Below, piece by piece: positions 11,679 through 26,549 of a stretch of DNA of 43,290 bases. The notes under the pieces were generated by a model. That model ran no database searches and was not told the origin of the DNA. It saw nothing but the letters and a program-made list of their open reading frames with translations. How positions within the stretch are numbered: position 1 is the stretch's first letter; each line of letters opens with the position of its first letter. A program made the position numbers and the translations under genes. The DNA is from Basidiobolus meristosporus CBS 931.73 (lineage: Eukaryota; Basidiobolomycota; Basidiobolomycetes; Basidiobolales; Basidiobolaceae): assembly GCA_002104905.1 (NCBI GenBank), contig MCFE01000707.1, forward strand, positions 1-43,290. Reading direction: 5' to 3'.

Positions 11679-12453
11679 TTTGTTGCGAGGCTCAGGTTTA
11701 GAGTAGCAAGGTTGGTAAGAAAACAATTCTAGGACTAAGTACTAGTCGCAAGAAAAAAATATCTGAGAATTAATCAAATGATTTATGGATTAATCGATAG
11801 AACAAAGATTTGATGGTTCAGAAACCCATCTCTCGTTACCACGAACACCCCACATGCAATCCATTGTTGACTAGAAAATAAGCTTCGTAGATCTTTTCGT
11901 CGTGGATCTGCCTGAGCTTTGCGTATTGAATGCAGTTGCTCACCTGCCAACACATTTATCTTGCCCTGGCCAAACGGTGAGTGCATCCTCAGGTGTCTCT
12001 GCAGTCCGCCAGCAACCATCAAATCAATCACATGACAAATCACTTCGGAGGAGATTCATTGGTCTGGGGGAGTTGTCATGATCACTGGGAAATACTGATG
12101 AGCAACATGAAAATTTGATTTTGCCTTGCAGGTTGAACTGGTCAATTATAACAGTGCCGTTTAATAATCCTATACAATCCGCATCCACCGGGCCAGGGTT
12201 GGGCTATTCAAATAGCCTACTCCCGGGGCTACATTAGGTGACTGGTGGCTTTTCGTGATTTTGTTGGCCATCTAGGATGCATTGCCAGTGGAGGTGATCA
12301 TGATCAGGTTGGAACTAACGCGCATTTAATTGATTACTTCGACTCTAATACATATATATAGCAATAACAGCAGAGTCGGGGAAAGGATTGTAGGCGAATA
12401 TGGAATGGGTTAGAACATAAGATAGCGTAGGGATCGAAGCCGCTGGATGCTGA
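11679..12453. other. Intergenic region between Naa10 start and Gyp7 stop
   Basis: 775 bp holding the Naa10 promoter and the Gyp7 3' UTR, both genes being on the minus strand. No supported gene. A short minus-strand frame around 11783-12043 has no splice or homology support. Confidence 0.5.
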
Positions 12454-15442
12454 TCAACCGTCATGCGACTTTGTCCGAAGGATCTCCCGTAAAGCGGTCG
12501 GCACCGGATCACGTGTTCCTGGGCTATCCGATGATTGTGAAATTCGATCTGCTGCTTCTACTCGTTGGCAGAAGCGATGGTACAGTATTTCAGCCCGGCA
12601 AAGAGTTTCTTCAAGATCGATGTGCATAGACTGCTCATTAGCCCACTATATAGTTCGGGGATAATCAGATTCGATGGCAGGGAGGGTTGTCTACTTATGG
12701 GCATACCTTTAGGATTTCATCAAATGCTGTGCATTCCTCAAGAATGATTCTGCGGTTCTGGCTGATGATGGCAAACGCAATAAACAGATGAAAATCTCTG
12801 GAGATGTGATCTGTCCAGAGAACCTCCCATAGTCGCATTACGTCTTCATATTCAAACTCTCGTTTGAAGTATATCAGCAGCCATCTGAAGCAAAAGAATA
12901 AATTCAAGGAGTCGGACTTCTCCAGGTGCCGATACATTGGAGGGTCCATGAATCGGATTAAGCTTTCAAGCTTCCGGAGTTGCTTGTTCATTCCACTTTG
13001 GTCAGTATAGAAGTTGGCCTTCTAAATCGAATGAGGAGAGGAGGTGATTAGCTTGTCAATAGATACCTCATGCCGCATAGTGTAGCTGTATACCATTCTT
13101 TCCATGAAGTGAGCGAAACACCAAAATGTTTCAACCTCATTTTGCATTACAACAAAGAGAGGGGCAAGCAAATCACTCATCCCTTGAACATATCCTAGGT
13201 GGTAATCCGTTAGAGAGATGAAAACAGCGCAGAAACGAAGCCACCAACCTAAATCCGTATTGTAGTAGTTATAGGTGATTAAGATATGCTTCAATATTTC
13301 CAAGTTGGAGTTGGTGCCCGGAAGTCCTGTCGCTGACAAAGAGTCAAGTCCCCCATCGCTTAAGCTCTCTTCTTCCAAGAATAATGGGTTTGCCCTATCC
13401 GTGCGCAAAACATCCTTCTCTATATTCGTGATAAGGAGGAGAGGTTTATGTAAATGAGAGGATTATAAATCCTAAACTATCAAATTCGTACCAATACGAT
13501 GCTTCTGGTCTTGGAATTCAGTGTTGCTCTCCAACTCGGTATTATCGAACCACATGTTTTTCAGCCGTTTATATTCTGCTCTTGATGGTTGTAAGGAAGG
13601 TTAAAAAGTAGCCATCTAAAGAGCTTGAGAATCAAAAATACTTGTTCTCCTCGCTTATCTGTTTACGCTGAGCCTTTGTAGAATTCCAGGGATAGATCCC
13701 CAAGAGGTACTTCCATACCACAGGGCGTATCTTGTCTTCAACACCCTAACATAAGAGGTATTTTAAGCATGAAGTAACATTAGAATTGAACGTGGCTAAA
13801 TACCCCAGAGAAAATGGCACTTTTGATATCATCTTCACTCATAAGTAGGCGGCCATCATCCTTCTCTTTGGCTGGACCTTCGAAATACTTGTACCAAAGC
13901 TGAGAAGTTATAGGTGATGTTCTTAACGACTCCTTTGACACGTAGGAGAAATCCTGTCATATAAATGGCCAGGTTAAGACAGAAACTAGCAAAGCGCAAG
14001 AATTCCAGCTCATACACTGAGTACTTCAAACGTTCCAAGATCAGTCTGCTCCAAAAAATCCTCATCAACATGATATTCTGGATCATTGTCATATCTCCTA
14101 TTCCCTTTGGCTTTCTGAACAACTCCATTAGCCCACCTGGAGAGGTAGAGCTTAGCTCCCTCGTATTCCTGCATTACATCCTGTGCAGCGGGGGACGCCT
14201 CTACAATTTCAACAAAACCAGGTGGTAAAAGAGGTACCAAGGGACGTCCAAGTGGATGCTCGAGAATTTGCGCTACGAGGAGTATTAGTGGTGAAGACTA
14301 AACAAGATGCCACAGTGGATTCAAACCTGCTGAGTGTTTAGTAAATTGAGTGACCTTCGAGAATTTCTCTAGAACAGACCAAGTAAAATCATGTGCCGCC
14401 TTCAGACGTATAATATGAGTTAGAGTGGCAAAGTGTAGCATAGATGATGGAACCAAACTAACATTCTTTAGTGATTCTTTGTTCTGAAGGTCAAAAAAGC
14501 TTAGTCCTTGATTAAATAGCTGACTAGCGGTCTGCATTGGGCTATCAGATTTCCGTTGTTGTCCAGCATTGTTGCTCCCCCCTTTGTTTAGATAAAATAG
14601 ATTATGATTTGTTTTGGATCTAACAAAATGGATGGTAGTTAGTCGTGCTGTTGTTGGCTTGAGGTGAAAATAGATTGACTTACTCAGTTAAGTTTCCCAA
14701 TTGGCAGAGCCACGCCAAGACTTCATCACCACCCCACAACTTAGCATCCGCTTGTTCATTATGAAACCAAAGAGGAGGCAGGGATTCATCATTCAGGGAT
14801 ATAACGAGTGACCCGTATTGAACAGCGCTAGTGGGTGGTTGAATCAAGACAGACTCGATTTGCCGAATATCCACCCAACAGGAAAAATCCGAGGTCGAAG
14901 TTGATTCTGGAGTTGTGTACCGCTTAGGAGATGGAATATAAACTTCAGCTACGGCGTTGATAAGGATATTTAGTGAGACAAAGCCTTGAGGATATGGCTG
15001 GTCAAGTTTGACTTACGTTTTAGTATTGTTTTACTGGCCACTTCAACGATCTGGACCTTGGGCATTTTTTCCACCGCCTGGTAGCTCTCACGGCGTTCCT
15101 TGGGGATTAGGTGTTCGGGAGCCCAACTTAATGCATATTCCCCAGTACCCTTAGCAGGATATCAGCATGCCGTTGAAACAGCAAAGTAAAAATGGTGTGA
15201 CTGACCTCTTCTACAAGGCTCAAATATCCCCTTATCTTGTCTTTGGGAGATCCCGAGTTGTATATGTAGACATTTGTCTTGCAGAAGAGAAGCCCAATCT
15301 TCGGAACGCCCTTCGTAACCTCCTGGTAAGAAATAGACATAAGCAGCTGTGAAGGATGAGGCTAACAGAATAGTTTACTGACTGAGACTTCAGATAGCTG
15401 TAGGACATCCCAATCATTTTCATTGGGATCTAGTTTTGACAT
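12454..15442 (-). CDS. gyp7: TBC-domain Rab GTPase-activating protein, Gyp7/TBC1D15 type
   Basis: Multi-exon gene beginning MSKLDPNENDWDVLQLSEVS (15442) and ending LREILRTKSHDG. The N-terminal part (KTNVYIYNSG, RGYLSLVEE, LSWAPEHLIPKERRESYQ) matches the Rab-binding N-terminal domain of Gyp7/TBC1D15. The TBC domain is complete: IRPVVWKYLLGIYPWNST, the arginine-finger motif RIEKDVLRTDR, the glutamine-finger motif YVQGMSDLLAPLF, then FCFRWLLIYFKREF and LWEVLWT. Both catalytic fingers are present, so it should speed GTP hydrolysis on a Rab; in the family this is Ypt7/Rab7 at the vacuole or late endosome (established for Gyp7). Exons read with confidence include 13419-13249, 13194-13094, 13021-12707 and 12630-12454. 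At 12707/12630 the usual short linker after FDEILK is not found, so a micro-exon may be missed. Exon borders in 13500-15120 are approximate. Confidence 0.9.
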
Positions 15443-16427
15443 CTTCAGAAGATACAAGAAGCTGTGGCTCTAAAAATTCGAAGTTGTTGCTTTCTTGCGT
15501 ATTTTGTAGTTGAAAACAACGTACTAGGCTTCATATGTGACGTGCAGATAGGCCTTAGGGACATTTGTAGTGTTTGATGTCATCCATTGTAGCTCATCCT
15601 CACGTGAAACATCATCAATTCTTGACATATCACATTCGACATTGTGCAACTTCTGAATGTCATTTCTGCATAGTTAGTAGCACAAGGAAATCCTATTTTT
15701 GAAATAGGATTGTCAATTTAGATGTACGAGAGCCACTAGAAATTAGGGTTTTGTTCCAGAATGTATTTAATGAGTGAATTAGTTCATTGGTGTTGTCCTT
15801 GGTAATAAGATGATGGGATTGCCTCAAGGCTGAATCATACAGAATGGTTTGATTTGCTGGTATATTCGAGAGGATATGGTGCCAGAACACGATCCACCAG
15901 GCGCTGAAGGAATTGGACTTGGTGTTGTTCAGATGAATGCGGCTATTCCATTCTTGCACCATGTATGATGAGTATAATAGTGCACATCCAATCGATTGGA
16001 CTCATAACTTGGGGCATGGGTCCACGTATCTGAATTTAGGGGAGTCAAAGAATAATGCTGCTCTTGGATTATTGGGTCGTGGAGTCATATACCTATTACC
16101 ATCGACCACTCGTTGTGGTTACTCAAAGTTCTACTGTATAAAGGGAGCGGGACATTGCCGATAGCTCCAGTATCTGGGATATCAAAGGTAGTTACACAGA
16201 CAAGCTCAAATGACCAGGGTTGTTTAAAATGGCTAAGCATCCAGGTATGAATGCAATTAGTTCAAGTATAAACATAGCTCTCACATCCAGCCACTCAAAA
16301 GACTGTTGATTCAGGGTCAATCAAAATAATTGGGTAATCTGTGAAGTGATATGAAGCGTGTAATGAGCATTCATTTAAAAGACTGGATGGACGGCTTCGT
16401 CGTCAATCAAGAGCATCTTAATACGAA
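15443..16427. other. Divergent promoter region between Gyp7 and TRIC genes
   Basis: About 985 bp between two genes transcribed away from each other. A minus-strand open frame at 15693-15962 (about 89 codons) and an overlapping plus-strand frame to 16164 exist, but I see no family motif or convincing splice partners. Listed as non-coding for want of evidence. Confidence 0.4.
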
Positions 16428-17351
16428 ATGAACGAAACTGACTCCATTGTTGCCCAAATATCAACGAGCTTTGTCAATTCCCCAGATGTGGAATGGGGTC
16501 CTTACCTCCCGATTTCCATTGTTACGACCTTACACGCTGCTCGAATCGCATTTGACCTGAGGAAAGCGCTCCCAAAGAATGAGCAGACTCCCTTGCTCCA
16601 AGGCTTGTTTGCCTTCTATACATTGTCTTTTGGAGGGACAACCACCTCTGGTAAGCAAAAATAACCCAGTTTGAAGATAAATTTTAACGCCTCTCTGCGC
16701 AGCTTTACTATTGGCAAATCCTCCTGGTTGGTTGGCTTCGAACGCCCTTCTTCCCATATACACGTAAGATTACGGTGTTGAGATTTCGATGCACTATCCA
16801 ATACTCACGAATGTATCAACTTCAGCCTGATTTATCTTGCCATATTCAAGAGTCCATTTGATGTTGTCTTCCAGCTGCTGAATTTTCTTGGTCCGCTTAC
16901 TGAGCTTGTTCTCAGTATCGGGGATTGTATATCATGCACCTTTGCCATCACCAGTATGGGTGTCGAGGCAACTCGGCTTAGTAGTAACAAGTATATCGCG
17001 AGTTCGTATGTGGGTATGCTAATTTGTGGTACTTTATCTGGCTGTGGCGGAGGCATCTTTACCGATGCCTTCCAGCTGACCCGGCGTGTCTGGGCTTTTC
17101 GAACTCCTGCAGTTTACTCAGCACTAGGCTCGGACATGAAAGTATGCTTTAGTATCACATCACTCTACGTGTTTACTACATCGCCTTTCGCTTTTGCTAA
17201 ATATTTGGGTCTTGACGCGGCATGGTTTCCACTACTCTCGGCACACGAGGCCAAAACTGTGTGCTGCTCTGTTCTGCTTGGGACCATGCTCTATCGAAAA
17301 TGCTTCTCACCTTCAACCGACCTGAAAACCCAAAAGATGAAAGCCCATTGA
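16428..17351 (+). CDS. TRIC-type intracellular cation channel
   Basis: Three exons (16428-16650, 16703-16763, 16826-17351) give 269 residues. The sequence has six to seven hydrophobic segments and the TRIC landmarks: SFGGTTTSALLLANPPGWL (a glycine-rich stretch in a helix, then the AxLLxxxPPxW region), SPFDVVFQLLNFLG, and a second glycine-rich helix LSGCGGGIFTDAFQLT. In animals TRIC proteins are trimeric monovalent cation channels of the ER/SR that balance charge during calcium release; fungal homologues are little studied. Charged C-terminal tail (TQKMKAH). Located 394 bp upstream of calcineurin A and on the same strand; a link through calcium handling is tempting but is inference. Family call is by motif. 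Confidence 0.78.
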
Positions 17352-17744
17352 GCATACTAGCCAGTCCCTCGGCCCCCCTCTTTAGCGGAAGACTTATATC
17401 CAGTGACCTATTCTGTTAAGAGTTCCTACCCAATGAGAGACTTGGTTAACTCACCATTATACCTATCATTACGGCAAAATGGTTATGTAATGTCAGTAAT
17501 TTGTGACCAGTTTGACATACGCGTCTACTGAAAGATCACGTGAGTCGTCCATGAAAGATACCATATAAAGAAAACTGTCCAATTGCTCTGTCAAAATTCC
17601 TGGATGTATCTGATTGATACTTATTATGAAGTAGTTTCCATGTCTCAGTAAGATCAGATCAGCATAATTTTACGGCATTGAAAGCGTGTATTTTAATCGT
17701 CAAATCTCCAAATACTCCCAACACTATTCTTGACTCTTGTTAAT
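17352..17744 (+). promoter_or_regulatory. Intergenic region upstream of calcineurin A
   Basis: 393 bp between the TRIC stop and the calcineurin ATG. It must hold the TRIC 3' UTR and the calcineurin promoter. AT-rich; no specific site stands out. Confidence 0.4.
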
Positions 17745-20060
<2,316 letters not shown>

Positions 20061-20625
20061 GCAGTGGATATGTTAGGAGTGAAAGACAATTTCCAATGTA
20101 CCATTGGAGATGGAATCACATATACATCTTGGGAATGTACAACTTGGAATAGAATTTTATGTCAGACCTTATTTATGTGCAGATGCACATCAGCGGGGAA
20201 GGCCAATGCCACAAACTCCCTCCTTCCTATCATTCCCTGTTGCAGTGCCTGCTTTGGCCGATATTCTTCGTTTCTCATCCCATTCCTTGTGCCGTGAATT
20301 TTATGTTGAATTGTGTGCGTAATAAAATGCCTTCCTTTCAAATAATGCTGCTTTACCATGATATATATGCCCGCTACCCTTGAGCCTCCCGCGTAGATAA
20401 GGCCAGCATGGCCCGGTGTTACTTTAATAAGCGATGAGATGAGCGAAAGAATGAGGAAAATCGATATTTCATCAAAATAGAATTTGAATCAACAAAAAAT
20501 ACAAAATCCTATATATATATACATGTTGGATGCGATGGTTCCGCAATGGAGATCAAATAAGATGACGGGTAGATAGGTATGGCATCGTGCGTCGTAGGTG
20601 GCATCAAACTGGCTCACAGGAATAC
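20061..20625. other. Convergent 3' region between calcineurin A and the DUF4211 gene
   Basis: 565 bp between two stop codons facing each other. It holds both 3' UTRs. Includes a short TA run (TATATATATATACATG, 20509-20524). No gene seen. Confidence 0.5.
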
Positions 20626-22809
20626 CTAAAGACAATAGCGCTCTGCACTGTCGATCAAATTCTCGAACTCCTTGAGGAACTGCAAAAGGCAAACTAGGTT
20701 ACGGACGATCAAGAGGTTGTGTGACCAAACCGTCTTATCTCTTACCATTGTCGTTAAATTCCTCTTTTCTAAATGCTTGATGATCTCGGAGCTAGAAGCA
20801 GCGCGCAAATTTCTTCCCAGGCCTTTGATGTTCTGAAGGATTCTCTGGAAAGCTTGGAATTTGAAGTGATGAAGTTGGTGGAATATGCGAGATCGCTGAT
20901 GACAATTTCTGCCTAGAAGATACACTGGAACGTCCGCTTCAAATTGGATACTTTCTGGTTCGAATGAAGTGTAGCAAAGGTCAAGCTCGGGATCACCAAA
21001 CTCGCTATCATTCTCTAGTAACTAGATTCCGGTTAGTATTGGTCAGCATGAAGTGATAATTTGACCAAGTAATCATCACATACTGCAAGCGTTCTGCGGT
21101 CATATTCAGGCCCAAGCAAGTTAACACGAACAGATATGGTTCTCATTCTCATGCAACCGGTACAACGAGTGTGCTCGCTTGGGATGTGTTGCGAAACATA
21201 AACGGGGCATCGTTTGAGGTCATCCTGTGTTGGTAGATGTTAGGTCAGTCAGTGTTAAATAAAATCTCTAGCTTTATCACGGCTATACCGTAAACTCTTG
21301 GGACCATCCTTGGCTGATTGCCAAGCTATTGCCATACATGTCCAACCGCTTCTCAACCTGTACAACCGAATCTTTCAGAAGACTCTCTACACAATTGAAA
21401 TGTCAATATAGATTCAGATTCGAGGGATTTAGCCTCAATTACCTTGATCGTGGGGTAAGCTCTCTAGATTTAGCCCTTGATATATTAGATAATGGACGAA
21501 TTGCTGGAACGCTGTGTTGAAGTCCTGGCATTTTGACAAGCTAAACTCATCTGCGAGCAATCACTGGTTACTAAAATATACATATATCCATTGTAAGAAT
21601 GCTGCTTACCTGGTAGTTGGATCATTTCTTCTACCGATTCGTCATCAGCAATGAAATCGTCTAACTCGGATGTTGTTTCTTCAAAAGATTCTATATCGGA
21701 TTCGAGTAAAGCTTCTTCCATATCATACCCTGGGTCATGAACATTCTCTGTAATCGTACGCACGTTAGTAGAGAAATGTTAAGCGATGTTGTCGCGTACT
21801 TGTTACCTTTGGCTTTTTCGAATAGGGTTCTGTATTTCGAAACCGCGGTGTTCTTCTCTCTAGTCCTACTAGGCAAAATCACTTTGGAAAAGGTCTTTAG
21901 TCAATGGCCATTCACCTGTGATTCACTCGCCAACATCAAGTACACCTACCGTTTCTTTTCAAATGAGCCATCTCTTCCTGCTCGATCACATCCTCCTCCA
22001 GTTTCTTTTTCTGCAACAGACGTTTTCGACGCGGGGTATCAGGGTTTCGCGTCTCCTCTTCTTCCGATGATGTATCGATCCTTCTTAGGTTTCTTTTCCT
22101 AGGTGTTGTGACTTGTCGCACTTCGGAATCGGAATTTTCACTGTCATGTTCGAATATGAAACTTTTCTTTCGATGCTTTCGTGGCGTGTGTATTATCTCG
22201 TCCCTTTCGGAGTCCTCAGCTTCGACTGCCCATTTATGATCTTTAATATCGTGATTGTCGTGCGCATTTTGATCACTTGATATTGATGTCGGATATTCCT
22301 TTTGGGTGCCCGGAGATTCTTGAAGATTGATTTTGGCTTTATTAGGAGGGATTTTTTCCAAATACCTCACCGAGTTATATATTCCAATGTCCGATTCCCC
22401 GCTACTAACATCGTGAATGACAAGCGTTTTTGGATAGGAACGACGTTCCGGAAGTTTGTCATGTTCTGGCGAATGGTCTTTGGGATTCAATGGCCTCAGA
22501 CTATTGACAGTGTCGGTCGGCTCTACATGGCAAGAGCTATATTCGCCATCACTTAGTTGCTCCTGGTATTCCGCAAGCTCACTAAAATCCAACACCGGAA
22601 AACTTGTACCGTGTAAGTGGGATGAGTAACTGTTTAGTAGGGGGCGTGTATGCACTACGAGAAAGGGAAGGGGAAACTAACGTTGGAGAATCCGCATTTC
22701 GATACGTCTTTTGCACCTCCTCATACAGCTCGGCCGGAGTTGAAGCCACAGAGCTCGGCACGCATTCCGGGTCGTAAAAGCTTGCTCTGTGTTGAATAAG
22801 GTTGGCCAT
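20626..22809 (-). CDS. DUF4211-domain nuclear protein
   Basis: Nine exons (22809-22682, 22629-21950, 21881-21807, 21747-21610, 21550-21443, 21386-21289, 21224-21084, 21021-20746, 20679-20626) give 565 residues. The N-terminal half is low-complexity and charged, with serine/acidic clusters and basic patches such as TPRRKRLLQKKK that look like nuclear localisation signals. The C-terminal half starts with an acidic DDFIADDESVEEMIQLP and continues with features of DUF4211: CPVYVSQHIPSEHTRCTGC (putative metal-binding cysteines), LLGPEYDRRTL and YLLGRNCHQRSRIFHQLHH. Homologues are fungal proteins of unclear, probably chromatin-linked, function. The biochemical role is unknown. Confidence 0.8.
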
Positions 22810-23567
22810 GGGTATCAGGAATCGAAAAACCAACTGAGCATTCCAATATCGATAAGGCCTTACCTTGAAATAGGAGACTGTAAGATTTCAACCACCGGGA
22901 TTAGCCGGCGTGTTTTGGGAAGCCAGGTAGTCTCCTTAGTCAAACTGGAGGAGCTATTCTTACGCGCACTTTTCATTTTACCCATGTTCTGTTTATATGG
23001 ATACCAGAATGCACACCAAATAAACGAAAAAGATACAAGGCTAGTTGCACAGGACCTTCAATGTGCAGTGGTGGCGGTGGTGGTGTGTTCTTCGGGCAAC
23101 AATCTGAAGTATCAGTGCCTTACTACCCTTACCGCTGTATTTATTTATTTATTTGTTTCAATCAATGAATCCAAACTAGTGTCATGCATGAATCACGAAG
23201 TATAAACAGTATAAGTGACGTATTCGAGTTGCCGCAGCAGGGATCAAAATAAAATAGCGATCAGCCAAGGATGTTGGTAGCTCGCGCTTTATTGAGGGTA
23301 TACTGACGAATTAAAGGTTGCGAAGTGGAAGGAGACATTAGTTTCAACAGAAGGTGGGTATTTGAACGAGTTTACGATGACAGGGAATCAGGTAAGTGAT
23401 ATGAGCTCTAAGATAAAATCAAAATCATGAGGGATGGAATGCTGAGGGATGAGTTCTGTTCAGTCAGTCAATATACATACGAATTAGAATACATTGGATA
23501 ATCACCAGAACGGCTTGAATATCTGAAGGCAGCCTCACTCTTGAGGAGCAAGGAGGTCGGCTGCGAT
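22810..23567. other. Intergenic region between DUF4211 gene and polytopic membrane protein gene
   Basis: 758 bp: promoter of the DUF4211 gene and 3' UTR of the upstream membrane protein gene. Contains a short ATTT run near 23139-23154. A plus-strand open frame of 138 codons across 22789-23205 overlaps the DUF4211 start and has no supporting motif. Confidence 0.45.
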
Positions 23568-25140
23568 TTAAGCAAACTTCAGCTCTAATAGGGCGAGAAG
23601 CATGTCTTGTAACACATGTATGATCACCAAGATCATGACCACAACGATCTCCGGATACCGTAGGAAATCCTGGGCTGCTTCCCGTGTAATGCTATGCTTG
23701 TAGAAGTGCTTAAAACTCAGTCTAGTGAAGTAGGATGAGATGATTTCACATCCCCAGACGAAAGTGCTGGCCCACAGCGTCTTTTCCAGGGTGTAAGTAG
23801 CATCCTCGCTCTTTTTGAATTGTAGATACGGATATAACTTGGCGTTCGGTCCAAAGTTCAGGATGATCACCCAGCCAAGGAATGCCAACATGGTGACATT
23901 TTCCGCGATGTTTCGAATAAAAAACGCTCTACCAACATTCTTGATGTACTCCTCGTAGCTACGCTCCATCCCGAAGTAACGCACCAGGATTCGGTGGAAA
24001 AATTTGGACATTCGAAACGGATAATTGACCACAACCCATATTGAAGAGGACAATTGGATCAAGACAACTTGGTCGATAGATCGAAGGCGAGCAAACAAGT
24101 TGCGGTAAAATATGAAGTATATCATATAGAAGTAGAGTCGAAATATATAGCACAGTGCCCAAGAACGAATTCTAGTCTCCACTATGTATTCGGTGATCCA
24201 ATCAAGCGTATACACAGTAATAACCCAGGTGTATATGTAGATTACGTTGGCAATTGAAGAGCGCGAGTGTGTATCGATAAACCAGTGGGCATAGGCCTCA
24301 CCAAGTATGAATCCAAGTAATGTCATGATTAGAGTGACGCAAAACCACAAGTATCGACGATAAGAAGAGGGCATCCGCGAGTCCACCTCATGCAAGAAGG
24401 TTCTTTGAGCGACAGTCAGTGATTTTCGGAACCGGTCTCTCTGTTGCGAACGTAGTAGTATCAAAGCGGCCACCATCGGCAAGGCCATGGTCAAGAAGGT
24501 GAGCAACACCCACGTCATACGGTATTGCTCCAATCCGGTAAAATAATAAATTATAGTCCCAATCCCGGTTGAAAATAGCCAGGAGACTATATAGGATAGA
24601 ACACCGCCCACAGAACGAGGCCACCAATTGAGGGAGTATAATATGAATACTTGTGTTATGAAGATCAAAGCAATCGCATTGTAAAAGCCATAATAATAGA
24701 ATAAGAAGAACCAAAAGTTCATCTCTGTTCCATCATCAACCCTGATAGCCTCTCCTTCGACTTTAAGTACAGGAAGGGGGACCGCACACCACAGAAGTGT
24801 CTACAAGAACAGCAATAAGTAAGTGTGAGACTACATAGTGTACTGCTAGGAGTAGGCGCAAAACAAAACTTACAACGACCACTGGAAAGATAACCAATAT
24901 AAGAAATCTCCTCCACATGGAGTTTGTCCAGCCAGCCAACCGGCGATAGAAGGTAAGCTTACCGTCGGTGGTAGTTATGGCCAATAAAGGATTGGTTTCG
25001 CCGAAGCCTCCGTCAGAAGTAATGGATATAGAACGGTTCCTGGTGGTTGGGACCCGGGTCTGTCGAAAAGTGAGCATGTCGTCCCATCTTGGCATATAGT
25101 CATTTTCTAGGTCGTCAATGGAGTTCTGAGTGTAGTGCAT
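23568..25140 (-). CDS. Uncharacterised polytopic membrane protein (499 residues)
   Basis: Two exons (25140-24874 and 24800-23568) join in frame. The first about 70 residues are hydrophilic (start MHYTQNSIDDLENDYMPRWD), followed by LILVIFPVVVVTLLWCAVPL as first membrane span. The rest has about nine more hydrophobic spans, for example WFFLFYYYGFYNAIALIFIT, YSLNWWPRSVGG, WLFSTGIGTIIYYFTGLEQY and YRRYLWFCVTLIMTLLGFIL, with a basic cytosolic loop (RSQQRDRFRKSLTVAQRTFL). Rich in Trp, Tyr and Phe. No transporter signature that I can name; it reads like a conserved fungal family of unknown function. The coding assignment is strong; function unknown. Confidence 0.8.
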
Positions 25141-26549
25141 TTATTCCAGATTAAACGATTTTACATCACAAACTTAGGCACCGAAGCATAAGAGGCTGTT
25201 CCCCGAATAGTTAAGAACGGGTTCGAGAGAGATGTAAAACAGCAAAAGTGTAATAAAGGACTTTTTTAAGAAGGCGAGAGAGAAATGGACTGGCTTCAAA
25301 GTTGTCAACAATACACAACTTATTTCAGGAATGTTGCTCGCTCTTCATATAGGCAAATTTATAGACTCCAATAGCCATAATTTGCCACTTAATAGATTTG
25401 AATGAATTTCTATAACATTAGCCGACCTAATATATGCCGGAAAACAATAATACTCGATATTTAAGGATGGCAAAGCTCCACGATGGTCGTATCTAATGGG
25501 GGAGATATATTGGCTATCTTCCGATGAGCATCACAGAATTCCAACACGGGAATGAAGATACAAGATCCACATTGGAAACGCTGGAATGCAGCACTCATGT
25601 CAGACAGAACTCCTAATCGGGAAAGTAATGACGAAGTAGACCAGTAATAACATCTGTTGGTAGCCCAAAATGATATCTGAGGACTGATGAAGTGAATTCA
25701 GACTGGCTCATGTAACGTCCTCATCATTGAGTATCGGTTAAGGATTTGCACCCAATCGCTAACACATAACCTTACATCGCTGTCCCTGCCAGCCTTATGA
25801 ATCAACCCAGCCGCTAATTGGTAGGCAGATGCAACTACCGGAATTTGGAAGAACGATTAGGAAGCTCCAGGGCCATCACGCTATCGAGCGTGCAAGTCAC
25901 AGGCGTATTGCCCCTGTGGTTGTCAACATGCTGGAATGGAGCCACCTCCTAGGTTTACCAACGTTGTTTAAGTTTATCACATGACGCAACCCAGGCAATC
26001 AAGGCGAGAATGACTTTGCTCCCTTCAATACAATCAACTCCGGAACCTGAGCCCCGTCAATGAAATCAAAGGCACATGCAACGCTCCCACCTGGGCCTAA
26101 GATGGTTTATCATCCAGGGAACCTGCGTCCGGGATGTGGATCTCCAGCTTATTTTTTCGGTGCAAGCTATCTTCAGTATCATATCACATACATGGCTGTA
26201 TGGATGTTCATTAAACTGTAATGTGTGTAGTCCAGGTTGAGCTGTACGTTTTCATTGGATGTAACACTCCAAAATGCAGTTCAATTTTCCACTATCAGGA
26301 AATGTGTCTCAAACGGATTGAACAACTGTAGGGAGCCATGGGTTGATAGCCCATGCTTTGTATGTTTATATCAGGCCCCTTCAATTGATCACATGAGCAT
26401 TTTGCCGTGGTACACATGACTGGTCGAAGGCTTCCAAATCATCAATCAGCTACCATTGTCCCAATACCAACTCTGAGGACTGACATGTCCACCAACATTA
26501 CCGTCCAACTCTGCGAGGAGCACCTAGAAAAGTCATTCTGTAGGCTGCA
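25141..26549. other. Gene-free interval
   Basis: About 1.4 kb upstream of the polytopic membrane protein gene. It includes that gene's promoter. No open frame, repeat or RNA gene could be supported. Confidence 0.45.

Noticed and set aside
11783-12043. Minus-strand open frame with LQRHLRMHSPFG, a little like the end of a C2H2 zinc finger
   Set aside because: The paired cysteines and the hydrophobic core are absent, there is no splice support, and it lies in the Naa10 promoter.
15693-16164. Overlapping open frames on both strands between Gyp7 and TRIC genes
   Set aside because: No motif, no strong donor or acceptor borders and no start context; they look like chance open frames in a divergent promoter.
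22789-23205. 138-codon plus-strand open frame
   Set aside because: It runs antisense over the DUF4211 start and through low-complexity GGTGGCGGTGGTGG and ATTT runs; the composition is not protein-like.
26336-26365. Short inverted repeat CATGGG...CCCATG
   Set aside because: Stem of only six bases in a gene-free region; expected by chance at this scale.
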